Shown here: piece after piece, positions 21,480-31,385 of the stretch
Position numbering within the stretch: position 1 is the first letter of the stretch
Layout: the number at the start of each line of letters is the position of its first letter
NCBI GenBank assembly: GCA_030068075.1
Contig: CM057842.1
Location: forward strand, 40,448,659-40,512,658
Source of the DNA: Paguma larvata
Lineage: Eukaryota > Chordata > Mammalia > Carnivora > Viverridae
Direction of reading: 5' to 3'
Length of the DNA stretch: 64,000 nucleotides
Translations under genes and position numbers: made by a program
Notes under the pieces: generated by a model
Databases searched by the model: none
What the model saw: the letters and a program-made list of their open reading frames with translations, nothing else
Told to the model about the DNA's origin: nothing

Positions 21480-24066
21480 TTACTGCTTATATATAATATA
21501 TATATAAAGAGAGAGCATGCAAATAATTAAAGAAGCTGGGATAAAGTTTTGAGAAAACAACTAGCCTAACAACAATAGAATAATCATGAATTGATTCTAT
21601 TTAAAACCTTTTGACCCTCTTGGATCAGTAAAAATATTTCACCTCAAACCTCTTAAAAATACTCTGATGCTGGAATTAAAACATGCAGACAGCAAGTTAA
21701 AGGTCAAAAGGGTTGACACAAATCTTGTTCCCTGCCATATTATTTGCATACAGTCTTGAAATAGAAAATCTCGTCCACTTTTTTTGAACATTAACATTTT
21801 CAAAAGTAAATGCATTGTTTGTTCTTTTTTGACTCCAATAAACCTAATAATGAAAGTGAAAGCATTCTAAGAATTATAACTGTTGACACTCGTTAAACTT
21901 TAAGGGAAAGAGAATAGAACCACGCGTTTTCATAGAGACAGTTGACATTCGAGTAGCAATTTCCACATGATCAAAGATATTCTGATTTTTTTCTTTAATC
22001 AGACTTCACTGTAGTCCTCTGAAGTATCTCTCTGCATAGGCCCTGGAATATTTGTTCTAACCATGATGCACGTGTGCACATACATGTGCACACGTAATTG
22101 TGTGCATGTGTATTTTAAGAAGTTATTGATGGCAAAGCAATAGAGTTATGTGTAACAAAACCAAGAGGGATTTAGTAGATCTCATAAAATGCTGCATCCA
22201 GTGCCGTGACAAGCCTAATAATGTCAGAGAAATGAGAGGCAATAAAGTCTTCCTTTAATTTATGATGGGTGAAGCATCTGCTAAGATGAGGTACATAAAC
22301 CATGGGGCACAATGTATGCCTTACCATAGACAGCAGTGGAGAGGGTTATAAAGAAAACATTTCACAAAACAGGAGATTTCACATCTTCTACATTTAATTG
22401 TGCTGAGAATTATTGGCTCATATCAAAATGGTTTTACATGGTGTTTAAAAGATTAAACAACTCCTTCCCCACTACCTAGTCTTTAAGCATGTATTTAATT
22501 TTTTAATGTAATAAGCAATTTATTCTAAAGAGTGAATGTGTTAAGACTTTCTCACGTGTACTTGATTGTTCAAAATGCGTTTGCGTCTTTACAAAAAAGA
22601 GCAAATTTTATATTCATATAAACTTCCTTATTCTCCTCTTGCACCCAGCTTTCCTTCAAAGTTAGCTTTGAATTCTTAGGATTCTGGTGGTTCTTTAATA
22701 AAGGCATTGAGAATGTAGGGAATTTGATTTGTTTTATTCAATATTTGTGCATGCCTGGAAGTTAATTGAGTGGAAATTCTCTTAGAATCCTATAGAAATT
22801 TGGGGTAGTAACATAGAACTTTGCAACATTGTTAAAAAATATAAATGGCCCTAATATTTAAACCAGTGATATTTAGGATACAATTAACAGCATCCCCTTA
22901 TAAAGCACAACACTCCTTTATTCCCTACTAATATCTCTTTATGTGTAACAAAACTGTTACTCTTCCACATTATAAACAAATGAAACTTTAAACCCATACA
23001 GAGTAAAGCGAAGTGAAAATTCCACAGATGATATCTGGAACAGGCACATTCGACAGGCCCTGACTCATTTTTTGTGATGATATTAAGTACTAACTGTAAG
23101 TAAATCACTGAGAAGTGGGTATTAACATATTTTTAGTGTGCTTATAGGTGCTTTTACCTGAGGTTTACACTGGGAGGGTCCAGAGTATTTTTTTTTGACC
23201 TCAAGTAAAAACGATAAGAAAGAAGAGGTCAAAGAAAATACAGTTTCCATTTATCTTTGTCAAATTCTACACATAGGTTTAAATTTTGATTCCTTTTTTG
23301 TTACAGCATCGCGCTTGCTTATTCTGTGTGCTCCTATGCTTATTTACGTATACTTTTGATGTAGGTTCCCCAAATATAAAAATCTTTAAAATGACTGTAT
23401 GTGACAAACATAGAGTAATATAACTCATTGCTGGCTCATTGCCTCACAGACATGGTTTTTATTCCCCCTTTTTACAGAGGGGGCCTGAGACATAAAATTA
23501 TCTGTCCAGCCTTACATACATTGTAAGTGATGAAAAAAATTCACAAATAGCTCTTCGATTTTTTAATGCATTAGATTTATTCTTACTATGTTATTAGTGA
23601 AAAATATGAAAACTTGTATTTTTCATGAAGTATTCTAAGCCTTCAGAAATTAGCCCTTTCTAGGCAAACTTCCAGCCTTGTGATAGTTAATTTGCTTAAT
23701 GGTTCCTGTACGTAACTGTGCTTTGGAATCCTCCAAATTACTGAAGATGGATTCCGTAATTCCGAGACAAGTACGAGGTAGAGCCCAGGATTCTGTCTAT
23801 TTAGTCAGCTCCTTTGGTATTTCTGCTGCACACCTGGGTGTAGAAGTTGCTGAGGACTGAGCTGCTTGGACTTAAGGTAGAACATCATGTTTTTTCCCAG
23901 GTCCTGTGGCTTATTTATATCCACCAGTATTTGCCCTGATCTAAATGAAGGGTTGCTCACAAAAGTTGTGGTTTAATTAAGTGTCAAGACCTTCTAGACT
24001 CAGTTAGGCCCTTGATGGAAATTAAACTAAATAAGACAACAGTTATTTCCCTTAAGATTGACCTAT
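21480..24066. other. repeat-poor unassigned block
   Basis: About 2.6 kb without any repeat I can name, which is long for this window. It contains a 12-bp-arm palindrome at 22070-22095 and no convincing exon. The frame at 22884-23108 (minus) shows no domain. Confidence 0.5.
22070..22095. repeat. short perfect palindrome with E-box
   Basis: The arms acgtgtgcacat (22070-22081) and atgtgcacacgt (22084-22095) are perfect reverse complements around a 2-nt spacer. CACGTG (E-box) is at 22069-22074. The setting is alternating purine/pyrimidine (Z-DNA-prone). Chance origin is quite possible. Confidence 0.8.
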
Positions 24067-24273
24067 TGGGGCGCCTGCGTGGCTCAGTCCGTTAAGCATC
24101 CGACTTTGGTCAGGTCATGATCTCATGGTTTGTGGGTTCAAGTCCTGTATCAGGCTTTGTGCTGATAGCTCAGAGCCTTGAGCCTGCTTCTGTTTCTGTG
24201 TCTCGCTCTCTGTCTACCCCTCCCCCACTTGCCCTCTGTCTCTTTCTGTCTCAAAAATGAATAAACATTTAAA
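24067..24273 (+). mobile_element. CAN-SINE (feliform type)
   Basis: It begins 'GGGGCGCCTGCGTGGCTCAG', with B box 'GGTTCAAGTCC', the feliform body, 'CTCTGTCTC...' and an 'AATGAATAAACATTT' end. No clear TSD was seen. Confidence 0.93.
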
Positions 24274-24519
24274 AGAATTTTAATATATAATGTTTTTTGT
24301 TCCCCTAATAAGATTCTAGTTGTATGCATTAGTCACTTACCCAAGTATTTTTGCATTATGTATGTTCTTATTATTTTAAGTCGGCAACTATAAATAGTTC
24401 ATATTTTAATGAGCTATTTTAAGCTAAACAAACATATAGGATCTAAGGTAACAAATTCTAAACTTCTAGACATTCTAGAATTACATTTGTTAACTTACCC
24501 TTCTACATATTTATCTACC

Positions 24520-24522
24520 TTT

Positions 24523-24578
<56 letters not shown>

Positions 24579-24579
24579 T
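24520..24579. repeat. (TTTC)n microsatellite
   Basis: About 60 bp of pure TTTC units. Two overlapping frames on opposite strands are products of this repeat. Confidence 0.97.
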
Positions 24580-24652
24580 GTTAAATTATAAAAAAAAAAC
24601 AGTTTGCAAGAATGAAGACTCTTTTCTCTAAGTATTTTGGTGCTTCTATCTT

Positions 24653-24858
24653 TTTTTAAAAAATTTTTTTGAATGTTTAATTTTTGAAAGACAGAGCATG
24701 AGCGAGCAGAGAAAGAGGGAGACACAGAATCTCAAGCAGGTTCCAGGCTCTGAACTGTCAGCACAGAGCCCGACGCAGGGCTGGAACCCACGAACTGTGA
24801 GATCATGACCTGAGCCGAAGTTGGACGCTCAACCCACTGAGCCACCCAGGTGCCCCTG
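24653..24858 (-). mobile_element. CAN-SINE, antisense
   Basis: Complete reverse-complement copy. TSD tgcttctatctt at 24641-24652 matches tgttcctatctt at 24860-24871 with two differences. It forms an inverted pair with the sense copy at 25067-25303. Confidence 0.95.
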
Positions 24859-24937
24859 ATGTTCCTATCTTAAGGAAAAAGCATTCTCCTTTCCAAACTT
24901 CATACCATTATCACACGTAAGAAATACAGTATAGATG

Positions 24938-25045
24938 GGATGCCTGCCTGGCTCATTTGGTAGGGCAGAAGACTCTGGACCTCAGGGTCTTGAGTTCAAG
25001 CCCCACATTGGGTGCAGAGTGTATTTAAAGAGAAAAGAAAATTAA
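24938..25045 (+). mobile_element. old short tRNA-SINE (carnivore, head only)
   Basis: tRNA-like SINE with A-box region 'TGGCTCATTTGGTAGGGCA' and B box 'GAGTTCAAGCCCC', then 'ACATTGGGTGCAGAG' and an A-rich end. It lacks the (CT)n body. An antisense member of the same short type is at 44871-44964. Probably an older lineage than the feliform copies. Confidence 0.8.
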
Positions 25046-25066
25046 CATTAATAAAAATACCATCTA

Positions 25067-25229
25067 GGGGCTCCTGGGTGGCTCAGTCAGTTAAGTGTCT
25101 GACTTCCGCTCAGACCATGATCTTGCAGTTCATAGGTTCGAGCCTGTGTCCGGCTCTGTGCTGACAGCTCGGAGCCTGGAATATGCTTCAGATTCTGTGT
25201 CTTCCTCTTTCTTTGCCCCTCGCCTGCTT

Positions 25230-25272
<43 letters not shown>

Positions 25273-25303
25273 AATAGAAAACCATTAAGTACATAAATAA
25301 ATA
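25067..25303 (+). mobile_element. CAN-SINE (feliform type)
   Basis: Full copy with an expanded (CT)n of about 38 bp (25232-25269). Perfect 11-bp TSD aataccatcta at 25056-25066 and 25304-25314. Confidence 0.96.
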
Positions 25304-25314
25304 AATACCATCTA

Positions 25315-26150
25315 ACTTAAGGGTTATTTACATTTCTCCCAGTTGTTGCCAATCGTGTTTATAGCTATTTCTTTGTAATATTCAATTTAAAATCAGTCCA
25401 GCGTCATGCATGAAAATTTTTAATCTCTTTTAATCTAGCTGGAATAGTTCCCTTGCTGTTTTTGTTAGTTTTCATGACATTACATTTTTAAGGGCCCAAA
25501 CTTGTTTTCATTTGCTTGTTTATTGTTATTGTTGTTGTTTTTTGTGGAATGTTTCTCGTTCTGAATTTTCTAGTCAGTTTCCCATAATTTGTGCTAAGCT
25601 GAAGACTTGAGGCTAATGTGTAGATAATACTAAGCATTACTGCACCCTATCAGGAAGCAGATCATACCCCATAATCTCCTATTCGTGATGCTAATTTCGC
25701 AATTCGATGAGGGTCAAGACTGTTGGGTCTTTTTATTGCCAAATCCATTTTTCTCTACAATTAAAAATGGATTTGTGGGGTGATAAGATGCATCTTTATG
25801 GAAAGCTCTCCTTTCTATCTCCTTTCTGTCACTGTCATTTTTTTTTACTTGTTTAAAGTCGTTGTCTCACTCAATGCCTCACCCATGAAGAAACTGTAAA
25901 AGCATGTCCCTGAATGTAGAGTGCCCCACCTGTACTCACTCTGTTTATGTCATTCAAGGTAGACATACTCTCCTTTAGGGGTAAAGTGTTCTGCATACCT
26001 GGGCCAGCTTTGGTGAGAGTTTATTAAACACAGTAGCTTAATAAAACTTAGTACCTGTGACGTTCTTAGCTCTGATCTCATTTTCTATATGACATAGCTT
26101 CCTCCATTGCAATGCTTCTGTATTTTCTGTTATCTTTCTTTAATTATTTA
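25315..26150. other. unassigned sequence, no gene seen
   Basis: AT-rich DNA with no recognised repeat and no frame of interest. Confidence 0.5.
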
Positions 26151-26544
26151 GCTTTTTATTTTAAGGTAAATATAGATTCTTAAGAAATTTTGAAGGAGGA
26201 TCCTGTTCCCCCTTCACTCAGACAATTAACTTCAAAGATCATATTTCCATCTTCTTAACAGGGACTTTTATGAAGAAAAAGTGCTTTTTGGTGGTTGTTT
26301 TTTTTTTTTTTAATTTTCATGAGGTCACAATTGCCAATTTTTCCTTTTATGGATCATGCTTTGGGTGTCAAGTCTAAGAAGCCTTTGCCTAGTTCTATAT
26401 CCCAGTGATATTTCTCTAGATATTTTGTAGTTTTACATTTACCTTTAACTCCATGATCCCTTTTATATATCAAGTTAATTTTTGTGTAAGATATGGTGTT
26501 TATATCAAAGTTTTTTTTGTTTTATTTTTTTATTTTATTTTTTG

Positions 26545-26562
26545 GTGTGTGTGTGTGTGTGT
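26545..26562. repeat. (GT)n microsatellite
   Basis: A run of nine GT units interrupting the old antisense L1. Confidence 0.95.
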
Positions 26563-27108
26563 GGTTCTTATTGGGTGGTGCGGGCCGGGCATACTTATGT
26601 ATGTTCAATTGCTTCTACACTGTTTGTTGAAAAGGCTCTCCTTCCTCTATGGAGTTGCTTTGGCTCCTTTGTAAAACAGTAATTTGGCACATTTGGTTGG
26701 GTCTATTTCTGAGCTCTCTGGTCTGTAACTGGTGCTACTAGAATGTAAGTTGATTCCGTGCCCGCTCCCCCTCCCCGACATTTCTGTGTCACCTTTTAGA
26801 GTGGGAAGCAGGCAGTAGGAACTGCATCTGGATCTCCTTGTGCCAGTGGGTTGAGAGCAGAGATACGGACTCTTGTGTGCGGACTGTCTGGCCAGAGCTT
26901 CACCGCTGCAGCTGCCGCGCCGCAGATCTCACTCCCCAGGAGGGCCCCAGGTTGGGGTGGGGATGGAGCCAGCTTACCTGGGCTTCGAAGATGTGACTTC
27001 AGACAAATCAGCCTGCCTGCTACTGCCCTGGCTGTGGAAGGGGGCTTAGGACTTCCCCCACTAGGTCTCTGTTGGACTTTTTCTGTTCTTGTCTTTGGCC
27101 CAAGAAAA

Positions 27109-27160
27109 TAGGCAGTTTCAAAACATGCAAAATGCCTTACAGTATCTCAGTTGCTGTAGG
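27109..27160 (+). repeat. 52-bp direct repeat, copy A
   Basis: 49 of 52 bases are identical to copy B at 28006-28057, in the same orientation. All three differences are transitions. It lies at the 5' side of the chimeric CAN-SINE. Confidence 0.95.
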
Positions 27161-27360
27161 GGAGTTCGGTCAGTAAGGCATCCACCTCTTGACTTTGGTT
27201 CAGGTAATGATTTCGTGGTTCATGAGTTCGAGCCCTGTGTCAGACTCTGTGCTGACAGCATGGAGCCTCCTTTGGGATTCTGTCTTCCTCTCTCTCTGCC
27301 CCTCGCCACTCGTGTGTGCTCTCTTTCAAAAATTAATAAATAAACAACAACAACAACAAC
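27115..27360 (+). mobile_element. chimeric CAN-SINE with foreign 5' segment
   Basis: The SINE body runs from about 27160 to 27343 and has a (CAA)n tail. Its usual 'CGCCTGGGTGGCTC' head is missing and replaced by about 46 bp matching 28012-28057. The TSD aaaataggca is at 27105-27114 and 27361-27370, so the foreign 46 bp lie inside the insertion. A frame at 27089-27343 is an artefact of this insert. Confidence 0.75.
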
Positions 27361-27377
27361 AAAATAGGCATTCTTTG

Positions 27378-27578
27378 GGGCACCTGGATGGCTCAAATCA
27401 GTTGAGCTTCCAACTCTTGATTTCAGCTCAGGTCATGATCTCACATCGTGGGACTGAGCCCCACATCAGCTGCGCCAACCAGGAGGAGCCTGCTTAGGAT
27501 TCTCTCTCTCTCCCTCTCTTTATGCCCCTCCTCCACTCGTGCTTGCACTCTCTCTTAAAAATAAATAAACATTTTTAA
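27378..27578 (+). mobile_element. CAN-SINE (feliform type)
   Basis: It begins 'GGGCACCTGGATGGCTCA' and has a perfect 16-bp TSD, aaataggcattctttg, at 27362-27377 and 27579-27594. It has internal loss in the body ('CAACCAGGAGGAGCCTGC'). It sits immediately behind the chimeric SINE and is the younger of the two, since its TSD contains the other's TSD. Confidence 0.95.
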
Positions 27579-28005
27579 AAATAGGCATTCTTTGTTTTCT
27601 TGTCTGTATGTTAGCAGTTCTAGATTGTAGAACTCTCTGATGTGTGCAGTCTGGGATATAAGAGAAATAAAAGGAAAGTCAGAAAACTCACCACACTGCC
27701 TTTTCTCAAGTTCTGAGCACCTTAACCAGTCCGCTTTCTAGTTACCAGCTTCCAGAGTCCTTTTGTCATTGTCTTGAATTATTTCCAAGGTACTCAGTTG
27801 TATTTTCAGGAGAGGTACACGAGAAAGTGAATCTATGCCATCTTGTTGTCTTTCCTTATTTTTTAGTAAGTGTTTGTAACATACAGTATTTTCATTGGTA
27901 TTTTTACCTAAAGTAGAACTGTCATTTGCTAGGTGGAAAAAATCAACAATATTGACCTAAAATATGAAATACATGCTCAGATCCTACAAACATATTTTCT
28001 AATCT

Positions 28006-28057
28006 TAGGCAGTTTCAGAACACGCAAAATGCCTTGCAGTATCTCAGTTGCTGTAGG
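28006..28057 (+). repeat. 52-bp direct repeat, copy B (likely donor)
   Basis: Partner of copy A, not next to a SINE and continuing into unrelated sequence on both sides. This fits it being the original. No repeat family was recognised. Confidence 0.9.
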
Positions 28058-28586
28058 AATTATATATAGTTGATATGAACATATAGTGTTGAGGAGACTT
28101 ACCTTAGATTGGAATTTGAAAAATCTGAATTTCTAGTTCCTTAAACTTTGAAGCAAGTAAATATTTTCAGTTAAGCATAAGCCCAGTGTTAATGACTATT
28201 GACCCACGATCTGTTTTCAAGGAGATTAGCATTAATCAAGACAAATGTCCTGTCAAATTTAAAGGTGTGATGTCCTCTACATACAAATAAACGAATACAA
28301 ACAAAAACATCACTTATCTGTAATCTGAGATTTAGTTTGTCAAAGAAATGCATGCAGTATTAAAACTTTAAATGTCTTTAGTCGACTTAATCTAAGATTA
28401 ACAGACCTCAATATTTGGGGATAATATTGTTGATTTTTTTTATTCTATCTGTTCAAGAATTACATTATGGCAAATGTATGGAGCTGGAAATTAAGAGGAC
28501 AGAGAAGTCATAAATGAACATAGATGACAATAAACTTACCTCTTAAATCCTCTGGTGAAAATTCAAGTATAATCCTGGAATGTTTT

Positions 28587-28799
28587 TTAATGATTTGTTT
28601 TGTTTTGTTTTTTTTCTGAGAGAGAGACAGAGTGTGAGTGGGAGAGGGGTAGAGAGAGAGGGAGACACAGAATCCAAAGCAGGCTCCAGGCTCTGAGCTG
28701 TCATTACAGAGCCCTATGTGGGGCTCAAACCCATGAAGTGTGAGAACATGACCTGAGCCAAAGTCGGACCCTTAATCGACTGAGCCACCCAGGTGCCCC
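28587..28799 (-). mobile_element. CAN-SINE, antisense
   Basis: Complete reverse-complement copy. TSD aatcctggaatgtttt (28571-28586) recurs with one mismatch at 28800-28815. Confidence 0.96.
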
Positions 28800-28879
28800 A
28801 ATCCTGGAATATTTTATAGATTATATGCTTCACCTATTCAGACATTTAGGTATTATTTCTCTGGCACAGGCAGAGAATG

Positions 28880-30330
28880 TGTAGAGGAGTTCAGAGAAGA
28901 ACAATACAGTCAACACTCAAAGAATACTTATGACATTTCTTCATTGCAACTGCCCTCAGGGAAACTGCATTCTAGAGGAGAATAAAGAAGGTAACAAATA
29001 CATAATGCAACTATATACTGTGAAAAGTGCAATAAAAAGGAATAAGAAATGGTAAATACCCCCGAAGATTCATATTTAACGAGGTTTGTCAGAGAAGACC
29101 TCTCTGGAGAAACAAGACTTTAACAGAGACCTGCGAGATGAAAAGGAATGGGTTCTACTAATATCTGGAGAAAAAGTGTTTCATGCAACAGGAACACGTT
29201 TGGTTAATTGAAGAAAAACAAGACTTATTTGTCTGGTAAAAGGCAGCGAGGTTGGGGGTGGGAGTTTGCATTGTATGATAGGAAATAACAATGAAGGGTC
29301 ACTGAAAGAATCTTAATTCTATGCTAGCCATAATTGGAAACCTTTAGAGAATTTCACAGAGAAACCCAATATACTCTGTTTCTATTTTTGAAAAGCACTC
29401 CTACTGCTGTGTGAATAATGAATGCAGTGAAGGGCTGGGATGGAAACAAGGAAGCAGGAGGCTATGTAGAAGTTTTGGGGAAAGGTGATTATTGCTAGAC
29501 CAGTATGGTGGTGATGGAAGTGAAAGGATTCTCAACCTATCTGGAGACAAAGCTGCCAGACCTTGTTGATTAATTGTATGTGGAGCGTGGAGTAAAACAA
29601 TGATATGAAGATAATGCCAAGTATTAGGTTTGGATGTCTAAATAATTATCACTGACATTATTTGCAATAGAGAAAAACTGATGGGTTTGGTTTGGAAATT
29701 AATTTGGAGATGTCCCTTGAACATCCAGCTGGAATTACGGAAAACAGCATTCAGATACTTAAATCGGAGTTCCAGGTTGAAGTTAAGCCTGGGGATGTAA
29801 ATGTTAGAATTGTTGTGTATTAACTTTAAAAGCCTACCTCAGTGTTTACTTCCCTTAAAGAGGAGGTATAGAGAGAGAAGATAAAATGGCAAAGGACCAG
29901 CTGTTGGATTTTTGTATCTTTATAGGTCGGAAAGAGAAGTAAGAGCGAGGAAAGAGTTGGGATACATGTTTACAGATGTCAGTAAAATTGCTTCTTTGGG
30001 CTAAGGACAGAGGGAAGGTTAACAGGGAACAGATCGTAAGGGTCACTCTAGATGGGACATTCTGAAATGCTCTGTCAGAATTGACTGTGGTCAACAGTGT
30101 CCCAAAGTGTGAGTGAAGCAAAGGACAAAGGGCTGGGCGTCTATAAAGAGTCTATCAAAATATATAGGTGTCGCCACTTCTGACTACCGTGCTACCGATG
30201 GAGCACCTTAGTCTGATTCAGAAGCAATGAGATTCTCATACTTGACAAAATGGGAATGGAGAGGCAGTTCAGAGCAGAGGTAGAATAGGTAAAACCCTTG
30301 CAATAGCTTAAATAGCACAGAAAAGTTTTA
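28880..30330 (-). mobile_element. long L2 LINE relic, antisense
   Basis: About 1.45 kb follows the order of the L2 3' portion read backwards. It shows an 'ACTGCCCTCAGGGAAACTGCATTCTAGAGG' start, a 'CAGAGAAGACCTCTCTGGAG' and 'AACAGAGACCTGCGAGATG' block near 29090-29135, and 'TCATGCAACAGGAAC' at 29182. Further along are 'CACTCCTACTGCTGTGTGAATAATG' near 29395, 'GAGATGTCCCTTGAACATCCAGCTGG' near 29707 and 'TGGTCAACAGTGTC' near 30088. The minus-strand frame at 29855-30121 is not a credible gene. Confidence 0.75.
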
Positions 30331-30477
30331 AACTACAATTAATTATAAATGATTCGGCCGAAGAGGCACACGACACAACTAAGATAATCCCTATTGCATT
30401 TTTTTATTTAAAAAAATACATGCGCATGATTAGAAAACTGAAATTGTACTGAAAGGAATAAAGTTCACCCTTTGAAA

Positions 30478-30625
30478 TTTCTTTCATTCAACAAAGAATT
30501 ATCGAGTGTTTTTCTATATGCCAGACTCTATTTTAGGTGTAGTAAATGCTGGGAACAGCCATCAAGAAGATTTAGCTTCCATTATAGAGCTCGAGTGGGA
30601 AGGGGGAGGGAAGCCTTCCACTTCC
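30478..30625 (-). mobile_element. L2 LINE 3' end, antisense
   Basis: 'TTCATTCAACAAAGAATTATCGAGTG', 'TATGCCAGACTCTATTTTAGG' and 'GCTGGGAACAG' follow the complement of the L2 3' terminus. This is a second, separate L2 insertion. Confidence 0.75.
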
Positions 30626-30752
30626 AATTCTCCTCCTCCAGGAAAATAGAAAATGTTAACAAGTTTTAGTGTATCTCTCCAAAGAAATAAACAAAACACA
30701 CAAATGTGATGTATGTGTGTACGCACATATGTATACAAATAAAGTATTTATT

Positions 30753-30995
30753 GGGGCACCTGGGGTACTCAGTCGGTTAAGCATCTGACTTCAGCTCAGG
30801 TCATGATCTCACAGTTAGTGGGTTCAAGCCCTGCATCCAGCTCTGTGCTAAGAGCTCAGAGCCTGGAGCCTGCTTCAGATTCTTTGTCCTCATCTCTGTC
30901 TGCTCCTCCCCTGCTCATTCTCTTTCTGTCTGTCTCTGTCTCTCTCCCTTCCTTCCTCTCGCTCTCTCTTAAAAATAAACATTAAAAAAATTAAA
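30753..30995 (+). mobile_element. CAN-SINE (feliform type)
   Basis: Full copy starting 'GGGGCACCTGGGGTACTCAG'. Its TSD aaataaagtattta at 30737-30750 is partly matched by aaataaagtaatata at 30996-31010. Confidence 0.94.
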
Positions 30996-31019
30996 AAATA
31001 AAGTAATATATAGGATTTT

Positions 31020-31385
31020 ATATATATTATAAAATTTTTCTTTTCATGGTATCTTAGTTTATACACTCTTTTGTTCTTCTTTTTCTTTGTCACTTAGTAC
31101 TACGTTTCAGGAGCTCTTTATGATTCCATGAAAGATCTACTTCATTTTATGGGAAGCCTTATGTTTGTTTTATGGCTATACCACATTTTATTTAACTAAT
31201 CTACTCTTGATAAACATTCAGGTTTTTTCTGCTAATTTTTGCTGTTAGAAATAATTCTGCGGCTAGCGTCCTGATTCACACATTAAGCATACAAATTGCA
31301 AATACATCTATTTGTGAAGTAACTTCCTAGCAGAGAGATTGTTGCTTTAAATGGTTATCTGTTTTTAATTGATCAAAAGGCACTA
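31020..31385 (-). mobile_element. old L1 3' region, antisense
   Basis: Antisense L1M-type text: 'TTCAGGAGCTCTTTATGATTCC', 'TATGGCTATACCACATTTTATTTAACTAATC', 'GATAAACATTCAGG' and 'AATAATTCTGCGGC'. The order matches the complement of an ORF2 C-terminus and 3'UTR. Confidence 0.65.

Larger units (their letters stand above)
26150..27850 (-). mobile_element. old L1M-like element, antisense, probably reaching its 5' end
   Basis: 26290-26740 is the complement of L1 ORF2 ('CATGCTTTGGGTGTCA', 'TTAATTTTTGTGTAAGATATGGTG', 'TTGAAAAGGCTCTCCTTCC'). The GC-rich stretch 26745-27104 and the block 27595-27850 are best explained as the L1 5'UTR. The latter ends in 'AATCTATGCCATCTTGTTGTC', whose complement resembles an L1 5' 'CAAGATGG' start. 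Two CAN-SINEs (27115-27360 and 27378-27578) interrupt it. The 5'UTR assignment is inference. Confidence 0.5.

Noticed and set aside
26851..27111. 86-codon frame in a GC-rich stretch, suggestive of a first exon or CpG island
   Set aside because: The stretch is better explained as 5'UTR of an old antisense L1, CpG density is modest, and the protein shows no domain.
27155..27360. The two SINEs at 27.1-27.6 kb as a CRISPR-like or tandem array
   Set aside because: They are separate insertions with their own TSDs. The direct repeats are TSDs and not spacer-separated units.
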